Origin: Pseudoclavibacter endophyticus
Lineage (GTDB): Bacteria > Actinomycetota > Actinomycetes > Actinomycetales > Microbacteriaceae
Direction: 5' to 3'
DNA: 64,000 nt
Assembly: GCF_008831085.1 (NCBI RefSeq)
Contig: NZ_WBJY01000001.1
Span: 682,001-746,000, forward strand
A model generated the notes under the pieces. It was not told the DNA's origin and did no database searches. It saw nothing but the letters and a program-made list of their open reading frames with translations. Shown here in pieces: positions 43,501 through 52,111 of the stretch (position 1 is its first letter; each line of letters opens with the position of its first letter). Both the position numbers and the translations under genes were made by a program.

Positions 43501-44131
43501 CGCGTTCGGGGCGTCGTCGATGCTGCCGATACGAATCGGCGTCGTGCCGGCCCCGGCGGCGTCGTCGGCGCCGGTGGCCGTCGACGACGTCGTCACGGTG
43601 CCGCCCGGCATGGCGTTCTCGGTGCCCGTGCTCGACAACGACAGCGACCCGGCCGGGCTCGAGCTCTCACTCGCTTCCGATGTGCCGGAGAACGACGTCG
43701 GGGCGTCCGTCACCGTCGACGGCGACGCACTCGTGATCGCTCCGCCGGAGGGCGTCGCCGACTTCTCCGTCGGCTACACGGTGACGAACGCCGCCGGCGC
43801 GACGTCGACCGCCAGCGTGCACGTCTCGGTGCGCGACGACGCGTCGCTCCCTGCTCCGAGCGCCGCGAATCACGTCATCGGTCCGGATGCGCTCAGGGGG
43901 ACGACGGTCGTCGACGTCGCCGTCCGCGACGGCGCCGAGAACCCGGCCGGCGCGGTCGCGGACCTCATGGTCGAGCTCGTCGACTCCGACGCGCCGGCGA
44001 CGATCGACGGCGGCGTCGTCCGCGTGCAGGCGGGGGACGAACGACTCGTGATCCCGTACCGCGTCACAAGTCCGGCGACGGGCGCATCCACCGTCGGATT
44101 CATCGTCGTGTCCCCCCTCCCGCGGATCTGA
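40550..44131 (+). CDS. Giant Ig-like repeat surface protein (paralogue 1)
   Basis: A 1193-residue protein anchored by one N-terminal membrane helix (about 13-33, signal-anchor) with the rest outside. Residues about 45-380 form a beta-rich region with a propeller-like rhythm (GRDVWVVNHD ... DGDEVFVHD). Then come about eight Ig/cadherin-like repeats of 90-100 residues, recognisable by RPGSTVVIPVLANDTDPDGD-type openings and bulky-hydrophobic strand endings (SLAFAYHVSDGRSG). The calcium-style Asp clusters (NDTDPDGD) recur. Its N-terminal part is clearly related to the next gene. It ends without a cysteine cap or fibronectin repeats. Probably forms an extracellular stalk of the secretion/signalling complex. 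Confidence 0.82.
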   Translation: MAKRDGRRWRWWQWVLSVVLAVAIAVPVVAAVMHRGYAGTDVVTSGRDVWVVNHDQRLAGRLDTQIQELTGSFGAATDDFEVLQDGDEVFVHDGALGTLSRLDPATGVATETVSVPGGSDVEIRAGMLAVLERATGSVWVASTRGPLDFDPRTSQPVLELGPSAQLVVTVRGEVVAAAVGDQSIYRVSGTRTFPQRVPLGLELTDFEITAVGDEVVLFDVNRQELYFDNGRVLPLAESALHVQEVSEAGDVVALATPTGLSLIPFEADGRPDSIGAGGGAQDASNDPDAVARPVVFNGCHFGAWGALAVVVGGCPGQADLEVEIVDPLEGGTLEFRVGGGELALNNTRTGVTYLPMHDMRAVDNWDEVLPEDRRPEDQLAEPEIDVPLSETLDGRTDVNRPPVLEDDLAGVRPGSTVVIPVLANDTDPDGDVLRITGVEPVGAPVGTAAGKVDLIDDGRALRFTADEGVSGSLAFAYHVSDGRSGGTADAIVRIRIVDDGSNSAPQQLAPARLRLEQGKTGSLDVLEGWVDAEGDPVHLVAASGDDDLDVRFTPDGEVTVAAGAEPGHSTVNLVASDGADQSSGVLELEIAAPGTLNPDTAANFATGTTDAPVTVEVTANDVGVGGDPPVLVDAVETQGRPGISFDEERGTVTLDAPLAGVYSVVYTVQVGERTAKGILRVDIADASTLGTLAPIAVPDAVHLQGMQPGTVDLLNNDSGDPSRVLAVIGLDDTVEARAAGLQVELIDHAILRVTPTRALSGPIELSYVLSDGQATDVGTIVVTPGSAIEQPRPPVTEPDAVTVRAGDIAVVAPLANDTHPDRLDLRLDDDLTGTTASSDDGTATGDETADGEMTFGDGIAHVDGDVVRLQAPTEPGTYTLGYRVIDPLGGSATDEITVTVTEVDAASNRPPEPVGADVRASQGTPVRIDVPLAGADPDGDFVTVTGIPESSDLGVIVEVDATGFTFVPHADAHGTETLPITVSDAFGASSMLPIRIGVVPAPAASSAPVAVDDVVTVPPGMAFSVPVLDNDSDPAGLELSLASDVPENDVGASVTVDGDALVIAPPEGVADFSVGYTVTNAAGATSTASVHVSVRDDASLPAPSAANHVIGPDALRGTTVVDVAVRDGAENPAGAVADLMVELVDSDAPATIDGGVVRVQAGDERLVIPYRVTSPATGASTVGFIVVSPLPRI

Positions 44132-44150
44132 CTGCCGCCGTGACTGATCG

Positions 44151-44180
44151 TTTACCGCGCCGTCACTGAATCGAGACAAT
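44151..44180 (+). promoter_or_regulatory. Candidate promoter before the second Ig-like gene
   Basis: TTTACC (44151-44156), 18 bases, GACAAT (44175-44180) in the 129-base gap between the two giant genes. Confidence 0.3.
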
Positions 44181-44260
44181 ATGGGACGGTGTGCGCGCCG
44201 TCCGGTTAACGCGTCGTCGTGCGCGTGGCGGGGAACAACACGATCAGGGGGAGCGACGCT

Positions 44261-47200
44261 GTGGCAGACACCGCGAAGCGGCTGTGGCCGAAGGGCCAGA
44301 TCGTCATGTCGATCATCCTCGTGATCATCGTCGCGGTTCCTGTCGCCATCGCACTCCTGCACAAGGGCTTCCCGAGCGCCGAGGTCGAGATGGAGTCGCG
44401 CGACGTCTGGGTGACGAACGCCGACGAGGTCAAGGCCGGGCGCCTCAACGCGCAGATCCACGAGCTCGACGGCAGCGTCAGCCTCACCAGTGAGAACGTC
44501 ATGGTGCACCAGGACGGCGACGACGTCTTCCTGCACGACGTCGACTCGGGCCTGCTCGGGCGCGTCGACCCGGCATACACCGACCTTCGCGAGTCGATCG
44601 TCACGCCGAAGGGCAGCGTGTCGGCCTACGGCGACCACGTGCTGGCCGTCCTCAACCCGGAGACGGGCGAGGTGTGGGCGCTCGACACGCAGCAGGCCCT
44701 CGTCCTCGACACCTCATCGACCGACCCCACTCTCGAGCTCGGGCCGGATGCGCAGATCGTCGTCACCGACCAGGGCACGATCATCGCCGCATCGGCGAGC
44801 GACAACGCGATCTATCGCATCACCGAGCGCGGGCAGGAACCCGTCAAGGCCGAGATCGGCGAGCTCGACGACTACGAGCTCACGGCCGTCGGCGAGCGCG
44901 CGGCCGTGCTCGACCGGACCAACAATCTGGTGCTGTTCGAGGGCGGCGGCTCGGTCGCCCTCCCCGAGTTCGGCGTGCGCATTCAGCAGCGCGGCGCCGA
45001 GGCGGACGGCGTGCTCGTCGCCGCGTCGACCGGTCTCTTCCGCGTGCCATTCTCGGGTGAGGCCATCGCCCTCGAGCCGCAGGTCGTCGCCGGCGGCTCC
45101 GATCCGAGCTCGATCGCCCAGCCGGTAAGCCTCGGCGGCTGCTCGTTCGGAGCCTGGGCGGCGCCCAAGCTGCTCACGACGCTGTGCGAGGGCGAGGCGC
45201 CCGTCTCGAACGATATCGAGCAGACGATCGAGGGCGAGGTCACGTTCCGCGTCAACCGCAACGTGATCGTGCTCAACGATCTGCGCAGCGGCAACATCTG
45301 GCTGCCGCAGGACCACATGCGCTTCGTCGAGAACTGGCAGGACACGGTGCCCCCGGAAGACGTCGAGGGCGCCGACGGCGACAATGAGGCGACGGAGGAG
45401 TCGTTCGAGGACACGCTCGCGGAGCGCACGGAGGAGAACCATCCGCCCGAGCTCAATGACGACGTGTTCGGGGTCCGGCCGGGGTCGGTCGCCTACATGC
45501 CCGTGCTCGACAATGACACCGATCCCGACGGCGACCTCATCACGATCGTCGGCATCAAGGGCGAGGTGCCCGAGTCGCTCGGCACGCTGAGCATCATCGA
45601 CGAGGGGCGCGCACTGCAGTTCGATGCGGCCCCGGATGCCGCCGGCGAGTACACGGTCAGCTACATCGGATCGGACGGTCGCGAGGGCGGCATCGCCGAG
45701 GCGAACCTCACGATCGAGGTCGTGCCGGGAACGGTCGAGAACCGAGCGCCGGAGTCGAAGCACAAGCCCACCGTCACCGTCGAGGCCGGCCAGACGCTCT
45801 CGTACAACGTGCTGAGCGACTGGATCGACCCGGACGGCGACCCGATCTATCTGCTGTCGGCCAGCGCACCAGGGGGCATGTCGGCCTCGTCGACGCCGGA
45901 CGGCACCATCACGGTCACGGCCATCGGCGCGGAGCTCGGCACCCGTACCGTCTCGTACGTGGTATCGGACGGCACGGCGACGGCGACGGGCGAGCTCACG
46001 GTCGAAGTCGCGCAGCCCGGATCGCTCTCTCCCGTCGGTACCCCCGACTATGCCCGCGGCGTCGCAGGCACGACCGTCACGGCATCCCCGCTCGTGAACG
46101 ATCTCTCGCCGTCGGGGGCGCCGCTGTCGGTCGTCGAAATCACCGAGCTCGACGGTGCAGGCGGCGGTGCCACCTTCAACCCCGACCTCGGCACCGTCTC
46201 GTATCGCAGTTCGAAGCCCGGCACCTACTACGTGCAGTACACGGTGACATCGGGCACGCACGACTCGATCGGTCTCATCCGCTTCGACGTGCTCGACCCC
46301 GAAGAGGTGTCGGACGAGATCACCGCGGTCCGCGATGTCGGCTACATCCGCCCCGGCGTGCCGACGTCGATCGACGTGCTCACGAACGACATGTCGATGG
46401 GCGACGCCGTGCTGTCGGTGCAAGAGGTCATCGCGAGCGACGAGGCTCGGGTGGCGGGCCTCGCCATCGAGCTCATCGACAACACGGTCGTGCGCGTGAC
46501 CTCGCAGGTCGCGTTGCTCGAGCCGATCGAGATCACGTACCGCATCACCGACGGACGACAGACGGCCGACGGCGTGATCGTGCTGGTTCCCGTCGAGCCG
46601 ATCGTGAATCGCCAGCCGCCGATCGCCGTCGACGACACCAGGCGCGTGCGGGTCGGCGACTTCACGTCGGTGGACGTGCTCGCCAACGATGATCATCCGG
46701 ATGACGCGTCGATGACGGTTTCGCAGGAACTCAGCGACCTCGATCTCGGCGGCGGCGTCGCGTTCGTGACGAACAACCAGGTTCGCTACCAGGCGCCGAA
46801 CGAACCGGGCACCTACAGCCTCACGTACATGGTCACCGACGACTACGGGGAGCAGGGCGGGGCACGCGTGACCTTCCAGGTCGTCGCCGACGACGAGGCG
46901 TCGAATCGGCCGCCGGCACCGCCGACGGAGACGGCGCGCGTCTTCGAGGGGGCGTCCATCCGCGTGGAGGTGCCGATCACCGGCGTCGACCCCGATGGCG
47001 ACTCGGTGACCTTCAACGGCGTCATCGGCTCGCCGTCGCTCGGGTCGATCCGCGAGACCAACCAGACCTCGTTCGTCTACGAGGCCTTCCCGGGTGCGGC
47101 GGGAACCGACACGGTGCGGTACGAGGTGGTCGACACCTACGGCCAGCGCGCGGAGGGCGTGATCAAGATCGGCGTCGTCCCGCGCAGCGGTCAGACCCAG

Positions 47201-49633
47201 CCGCCCGTGGCCGTCGACGACCCCGTGTACGCGCGGCCGGGCACGACGATCGCCGTGCCGGTGCTCAAGAACGACTCCGACCCGAACGGCTACACGGTTT
47301 CGATCGTCGACGACTTCTCCGAGGTCGACCCGGCGCTCGCGCCCGAGATCGATGGCGAGGCGATCCTGCTGACCATGCCGGACGAGGGCGACTTCCTCAC
47401 GGTGCCGTACACGATCACCAACGACCAGGGCGGTACCGCGACCGCCTGGATCAACATCACCCTCACGGACGAGGCGCCCGACGTGCCGCCGACCGCGGTC
47501 GATCAGGTCGTGCCGAACGATGCGTTCGAGGTGGACGACTGGTACGACGTCGACCCCCGGGCCGGCGCGCACAACCCGACAGGGCGCCTCGCCGAGCTCG
47601 AGGTCGCCCTCGCCGGCACGAACGCGGGATCAGCGGAGGTGCTCCCCGACGGCAGTATCCGCGTCGCCCCGACCGACCGGCGCCAGGTGATCGCCTACAC
47701 GCTCACGAACCCCGATACCGGTCTCGAGGGCGCCGCGTTCATCATGGTTCCCGGTGTCGTAACGGAAGAGTCGAAGCGGCAGTCGCCCTACCTCGACCCC
47801 GAGCTGCCCGAGCAGAACACGCGTGTCGACCAGCCGATCTCGTGGAACGTGAACGACCTCGTGATCGCCCCTTCCGGAAACCCAGTGACGGTCATCGACG
47901 CGGCGAGCGCCTGGGCGGAGCAGGGCGATGGCACACCCGTCGTCAAGGACGAGCGCTCGGTGCAGTTCGTGCCGAAGCCCGGCTTCCGCGGGCCCGCGTC
48001 GATCACCTTCATGGTGTCGGATGCCACGGGACCCGACGACACCAACGCGGGCATCGCGACCATCAGGGTGCGGCTCACAGTCGGCGACCCGGAATTCCGC
48101 GACGTCGCACCCACGTTCGTCACCCCGCAGATCTCGGTCGAGGTCGGATCCACGAAGACCTTCGACCTGCGGACCGCGACGGGGCATCCCAACCAGGCAC
48201 TCATCCCCGAGGTGCGCTACTCCGGTCTCACGGGATCGGGACCGGGCGTCAGCTCATCGCTCTCAGGGTCGACCCTCTCGGTGACGGCGGCGCTCGACAC
48301 GAAGGTCGGAACGGTCGTGCCGATGGAGGTCACCTACTCCCTCGGCGAGTTCACGCAGACGGGCGTGATCAACGTGACGGTCGTCTCGTCGTCGCTGCCG
48401 CCGCCGCGCGCCACGAACGATGAGCACGCGAGCCTGCGCGGCGAGACCGTCATGATCGACGTGACGTCGAACGACTTCAACCCGTACCCGGAGGCGCCGC
48501 TGCGCCTCATCGAGGCGGTCGAGGAGTCGAGCTCGACGACCGGAGCGAAGGTCTCGGTCGTCGGCAACCAGGTGCGCATCGAGCCATCGGCCTCGTTCAT
48601 CGGCAGCATCACTGTGCGCTACAAGATCGGCGACGGCACGAAAGACCCCATGCGCGAGACCTACGGGTACGCGACCCTGCGGGTCCGCGACGTGCCAGGT
48701 GCCCCCGCATCCGTCACGCTGGAACGAACCGGTCCGGGAAAGCTCACGGGGACATGGGAGCTGGCCCAGTCGAACGGCGAGCCGATCGATGGCTACGAAG
48801 CGGTGCTCGAGCCGACGGGTACCGGGCAGAAGCCGATCGTCGTGACGCTCGGTGTCGGGTCGAGCTATACGTTCTCGAGGTCGGACGGGGTGGTCGCCGG
48901 CGTTGCGTACACCCTCAAGGTGCGGGCGAAGAACGTGCTGGGCTGGGGCAACCTCTCGGCGCCGAGCAGTTCGGTGACCCCGATCGACAAGCCGACCGCG
49001 CCGCAGAACGTGGCGCTGTCGACCCAGTACACGGATAAGGGGAAGACCGTCGGCGAGCTCGTCGTTACATGGCAGCCGCCGGTCGACACCGGCGGAGAGA
49101 TCACGCAGTACGTCGTCAACGTCGTGACGCCGGCCGACTCGGCGCAGCAGATCGCGAACATCAGTCCCGACACGCGAAGTCTCACCATCACGGGCCTCAC
49201 GGTTTCGAAGAGCCCGGGCAGCGCGCGGGACTATGGCGTCACGGTCACGGCGATCAACAGCGAGGGGCGGCAGACCTCGAACGTCGCGACCGGGCAGCTG
49301 ATCTACCAGCCCGACCCGAAGCTGGAGCTGAAGAAGGGCGGATTGCGCGAGCACGACGAGTCCACGGGCACCTTCGTCCACGCGTTCAAGTTCAACGGCA
49401 AGGACTTCCTCGGGAATGCCACGTACGTGATCTCATGCTCGCGCTACGAGCCCGCGCTCCTGGGGCTCACCGGACAATGGGTGGATCTCGGCACGAGCCA
49501 GGTGAGCGGCGCCCAGCTGAACGCGGGCGGACATGAACCGCCGAACTGCCAGGCCGAGCACGGGGCGCGCATCAAGGCAGAGGTCACGCTCGACGGCGCC
49601 ACGCTCTTCACCTTCGATCAACGCATGCACTAG
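44261..49633 (+). CDS. Giant Ig-like/fibronectin type III surface protein (paralogue 2)
   Basis: A 1790-residue signal-anchored protein: membrane helix at about 12-33, a propeller-like N-terminal part homologous to paralogue 1 (SRDVWVTNADEVKAGRLNAQIHELDGS), about ten to eleven Ig/cadherin-like repeats (FGVRPGSVAYMPVLDNDTDPDGD), two fibronectin type III domains (about 1480-1580 and 1580-1680, with WELAQSNGEPIDGYEAV and TWQPPVDTGGEITQYVV) and a C-terminal domain with two Cys that may close a disulphide. I choose GTG 44261 (AGGGGGAG 7 bases upstream) over GTG 44219, which lacks a site. It corresponds to the fn3 protein of PFNA clusters. Confidence 0.85.
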   Translation: MADTAKRLWPKGQIVMSIILVIIVAVPVAIALLHKGFPSAEVEMESRDVWVTNADEVKAGRLNAQIHELDGSVSLTSENVMVHQDGDDVFLHDVDSGLLGRVDPAYTDLRESIVTPKGSVSAYGDHVLAVLNPETGEVWALDTQQALVLDTSSTDPTLELGPDAQIVVTDQGTIIAASASDNAIYRITERGQEPVKAEIGELDDYELTAVGERAAVLDRTNNLVLFEGGGSVALPEFGVRIQQRGAEADGVLVAASTGLFRVPFSGEAIALEPQVVAGGSDPSSIAQPVSLGGCSFGAWAAPKLLTTLCEGEAPVSNDIEQTIEGEVTFRVNRNVIVLNDLRSGNIWLPQDHMRFVENWQDTVPPEDVEGADGDNEATEESFEDTLAERTEENHPPELNDDVFGVRPGSVAYMPVLDNDTDPDGDLITIVGIKGEVPESLGTLSIIDEGRALQFDAAPDAAGEYTVSYIGSDGREGGIAEANLTIEVVPGTVENRAPESKHKPTVTVEAGQTLSYNVLSDWIDPDGDPIYLLSASAPGGMSASSTPDGTITVTAIGAELGTRTVSYVVSDGTATATGELTVEVAQPGSLSPVGTPDYARGVAGTTVTASPLVNDLSPSGAPLSVVEITELDGAGGGATFNPDLGTVSYRSSKPGTYYVQYTVTSGTHDSIGLIRFDVLDPEEVSDEITAVRDVGYIRPGVPTSIDVLTNDMSMGDAVLSVQEVIASDEARVAGLAIELIDNTVVRVTSQVALLEPIEITYRITDGRQTADGVIVLVPVEPIVNRQPPIAVDDTRRVRVGDFTSVDVLANDDHPDDASMTVSQELSDLDLGGGVAFVTNNQVRYQAPNEPGTYSLTYMVTDDYGEQGGARVTFQVVADDEASNRPPAPPTETARVFEGASIRVEVPITGVDPDGDSVTFNGVIGSPSLGSIRETNQTSFVYEAFPGAAGTDTVRYEVVDTYGQRAEGVIKIGVVPRSGQTQPPVAVDDPVYARPGTTIAVPVLKNDSDPNGYTVSIVDDFSEVDPALAPEIDGEAILLTMPDEGDFLTVPYTITNDQGGTATAWINITLTDEAPDVPPTAVDQVVPNDAFEVDDWYDVDPRAGAHNPTGRLAELEVALAGTNAGSAEVLPDGSIRVAPTDRRQVIAYTLTNPDTGLEGAAFIMVPGVVTEESKRQSPYLDPELPEQNTRVDQPISWNVNDLVIAPSGNPVTVIDAASAWAEQGDGTPVVKDERSVQFVPKPGFRGPASITFMVSDATGPDDTNAGIATIRVRLTVGDPEFRDVAPTFVTPQISVEVGSTKTFDLRTATGHPNQALIPEVRYSGLTGSGPGVSSSLSGSTLSVTAALDTKVGTVVPMEVTYSLGEFTQTGVINVTVVSSSLPPPRATNDEHASLRGETVMIDVTSNDFNPYPEAPLRLIEAVEESSSTTGAKVSVVGNQVRIEPSASFIGSITVRYKIGDGTKDPMRETYGYATLRVRDVPGAPASVTLERTGPGKLTGTWELAQSNGEPIDGYEAVLEPTGTGQKPIVVTLGVGSSYTFSRSDGVVAGVAYTLKVRAKNVLGWGNLSAPSSSVTPIDKPTAPQNVALSTQYTDKGKTVGELVVTWQPPVDTGGEITQYVVNVVTPADSAQQIANISPDTRSLTITGLTVSKSPGSARDYGVTVTAINSEGRQTSNVATGQLIYQPDPKLELKKGGLREHDESTGTFVHAFKFNGKDFLGNATYVISCSRYEPALLGLTGQWVDLGTSQVSGAQLNAGGHEPPNCQAEHGARIKAEVTLDGATLFTFDQRMH

Positions 49634-49683
49634 CGCACCGCACGTCCTCATGGCCCAACTCACACGAAAGCGATCGGAAACAC

Positions 49684-50652
49684 GTGACCGTTAATCAGGA
49701 ACAGGCGACGTGGTTCGCCGAGGCGTTCGGCCAGGTCGTCAGCAATCTCGACCGGGCCATCGTCGGCAAGCAGCACGTCATCAAGCTCGTGCTCACCACG
49801 CTGTTCAGCCAGGGGCACGTGCTGCTCGAGGACTTTCCGGGCACGGGGAAGACCGTGCTCGCGAAAGCGCTCGCGCGCACGATCGACGGCCGCAACTCCC
49901 GCATCCAGTTCACGCCCGACCTGCTGCCGAGCGACGTCACCGGAACGATGATCTTCGACCAGGCCGCGGGCAAGTTCGACTTCCACCCCGGCCCGATCTT
50001 CGCCTCGGTCGTGCTCGCCGACGAGATCAACCGCGCCTCCCCGAAGACTCAGTCCGCGCTGCTCGAAGTGATGGAGGAGCAGCACATCACGGTCGACGGC
50101 ACGCGCCACGACGTCGAGTCGCCCTTCATCGTGATCGCGACGCAGAACCCGGTCGAGCAGGCCGGCACGTACAAGCTGCCGGAGGCCCAGCTCGATCGCT
50201 TCCTCATGAAGACCGGCCTCGGCTACCCCGATCACCAGACGACGGTGGCCCTGCTGAAAGACTCGGCGAACCGCGCGCGCGCCGACGCCGTCGACCCGAT
50301 CCTGCGCCCAGACACCGTCATCGCCATGCAGCAGCTCGCGGCCAAGGTGCACGTCGACGACTCGATCCTCGAGTACGTCTCCCAGCTCGTCACGGCGACG
50401 CGCGTCGACCGCGACGTCACCCTCGGGGTCTCGATGCGCGGCGCGCTCGCGCTCACCCGCGCCGCGCGCACCTGGGCGATCTCGCAGGGCCGCGGCTATG
50501 TCACCCCCGACGACGTGCGCGAGCTCGCCGAGCCCGTACTGGCTCACCGGCTCATCGTCGACCCCGAGTCGGAGTTCGCCGGAACGAGCGCCGGCGACAT
50601 CATCGGCCGCATTCTCATCGACATCGCCCCGCCGCAGTACCGCACCGCCTAG
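49684..50652 (+). CDS. MoxR-family AAA+ ATPase
   Basis: A 322-residue AAA+ ATPase: Walker A GTGKT (53-57, in LLEDFPGTGKTVLAKA), Walker B LADEINRASPKTQSALLEVMEE (D113-E114), sensor 1 (VIATQNPVEQAGTY) and arginine-finger region (PEAQLDRFLMK). MoxR proteins act as chaperones that fit or remodel partner complexes, commonly with DUF58/VWA proteins such as the next gene product. It starts 50 bases after the fn3 gene; GTG with a modest GGAAA ribosome site. Confidence 0.93.
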   Translation: MTVNQEQATWFAEAFGQVVSNLDRAIVGKQHVIKLVLTTLFSQGHVLLEDFPGTGKTVLAKALARTIDGRNSRIQFTPDLLPSDVTGTMIFDQAAGKFDFHPGPIFASVVLADEINRASPKTQSALLEVMEEQHITVDGTRHDVESPFIVIATQNPVEQAGTYKLPEAQLDRFLMKTGLGYPDHQTTVALLKDSANRARADAVDPILRPDTVIAMQQLAAKVHVDDSILEYVSQLVTATRVDRDVTLGVSMRGALALTRAARTWAISQGRGYVTPDDVRELAEPVLAHRLIVDPESEFAGTSAGDIIGRILIDIAPPQYRTA

Positions 50653-50701
50653 CGCGGGCGCCCCACCGAACCGCAGCTCCATCGAGAATCACGGCCGCAC
50701 C

Positions 50702-52111
50702 ATGACCGCACCAGCTCCAGCCCCACACCGGGTCGCCCAGCAGACGCCGAGCGACGCGGAGGCCCCGCGCGCCGCGGCGGAGCCGGGCGTCGCCCCGGTG
50801 AGCGCCGACGCCCCGGCCCGCGCGACCGAGACGGGCGGCGCCGCCGAGGCGCTTCGGGTCGAACGTGATCGTTTCGAGGGACTCGTCACCGTCGCACGCG
50901 TCGCCTGGGCGTGGATGCGCGAGCACGGCCGCACCCTGTGGGAGCGCATCTCGCCGGTCATCCGCGTCATCACGACCCTCGCATGGGTCCTCATCGGCGC
51001 AGGAGCGGTGCTGCTCGTGGCGGGCGCCTGGCTCGGCTGGATCGAGCTGCTCGTGCTCGGCGGGGTCGCCCTCGTCATGGTGCTCGTCGCCGTGCCCTTC
51101 GCCTTCGGCCGCGCCGTCTATGAGGTCGAGATCGAGCTCAACCCGCGCCGCGTGACGGTGGGCGACCGTGCCCTCGGCCGCCTCACCGTGCGCAACGCGG
51201 GCGAACGCCGCGCGCTGCCGACGCGCATGGAGTTCCCAGTCGGGAAGGGCCGCGCCGAGTTCGGCATTCCGCTCCTGCGTCCGGGGCAGTCGCACGAGGA
51301 GCTGTTCTCCGTGCCGACGACGCGCCGGGCCGTCATTCCGGCGGGTCCGGCTCGGTCGATCCGTGGCGACGAGCTCGGCATCCTGCGCCGCACGGTCAAA
51401 TGGACCGGTGTCATCGATCTGTTCGTGCATCCGCGCACGGTGCGTCTCGAATCGTCCGCCGCCGGCCTCCTGCGCGACCTCGAGGGCGTCACCACGACGA
51501 AGATCACCGACCACGATCTCGCGTTCCATGCACTGCGACCGTACGAGCCCGGCGACGACCTGCGCCACGTGCACTGGAAGACGACGGCCCGCACGGGCAC
51601 GCTCATGGTGCGGCAGTTCGAAGAGACGCGCCGCTCGCAGATCACCATCGTGCACACGCTCGACCGGTCGCGTTACCGCAGCGAGGAGGAGTTCGAGCTC
51701 AGCATCTCGGTGTTCGCGTCGATCGTGCAGCAGGTGCTGCGCGAAGACCTCGACATCGAGGCGGTGAATGAGCTCGGCGCGCTGCCCACACGTTCCATCG
51801 TGGCGATGCTCGACGCGACGAGCCGCTTCGACGTGGTCGAGCCCGAACACCCGTCGTTCCGTTCGTACGTGTCGGAGGCCACCCGCCGGCTCTCGCCGCC
51901 GACCGTCGTCATCTTCGTGGGCGGCAGCGGGCTCAGCCCGAGCGACCTGCACCGGGCACGCTCGCTCTTTCCCCACGAGGTCAGCGTGACCGCGTTCCGC
52001 TGCGACACCGAGGCTCGCGTCAGTCGCCGGCAGCTCGGCCAGCTCACGATCGGCACCGTCTCCAAGCTGGGCGATCTGCCTCGGCTGCTCCGTGGAAAGG
52101 GCCTGGTGTGA
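50702..52111 (+). CDS. DUF58-domain membrane protein
   Basis: A 469-residue protein. A hydrophilic Ala/Pro-rich N-terminus is followed by two close membrane helices (about 97-140: VITTLAWVLIGAGAVLLV, WIELLVLGGVALVMVLVA), a beta-rich region, and the DUF58 core with HALRPYEPGDDLRHVHWKTTAR and a VWA-like C-terminal fold. DUF58 proteins regularly neighbour MoxR and transglutaminase-like proteins and are thought to form a complex with the ATPase. Overlaps the next gene by GTGA. Function in detail unknown. Confidence 0.88.
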   Translation: MTAPAPAPHRVAQQTPSDAEAPRAAAEPGVAPVSADAPARATETGGAAEALRVERDRFEGLVTVARVAWAWMREHGRTLWERISPVIRVITTLAWVLIGAGAVLLVAGAWLGWIELLVLGGVALVMVLVAVPFAFGRAVYEVEIELNPRRVTVGDRALGRLTVRNAGERRALPTRMEFPVGKGRAEFGIPLLRPGQSHEELFSVPTTRRAVIPAGPARSIRGDELGILRRTVKWTGVIDLFVHPRTVRLESSAAGLLRDLEGVTTTKITDHDLAFHALRPYEPGDDLRHVHWKTTARTGTLMVRQFEETRRSQITIVHTLDRSRYRSEEEFELSISVFASIVQQVLREDLDIEAVNELGALPTRSIVAMLDATSRFDVVEPEHPSFRSYVSEATRRLSPPTVVIFVGGSGLSPSDLHRARSLFPHEVSVTAFRCDTEARVSRRQLGQLTIGTVSKLGDLPRLLRGKGLV

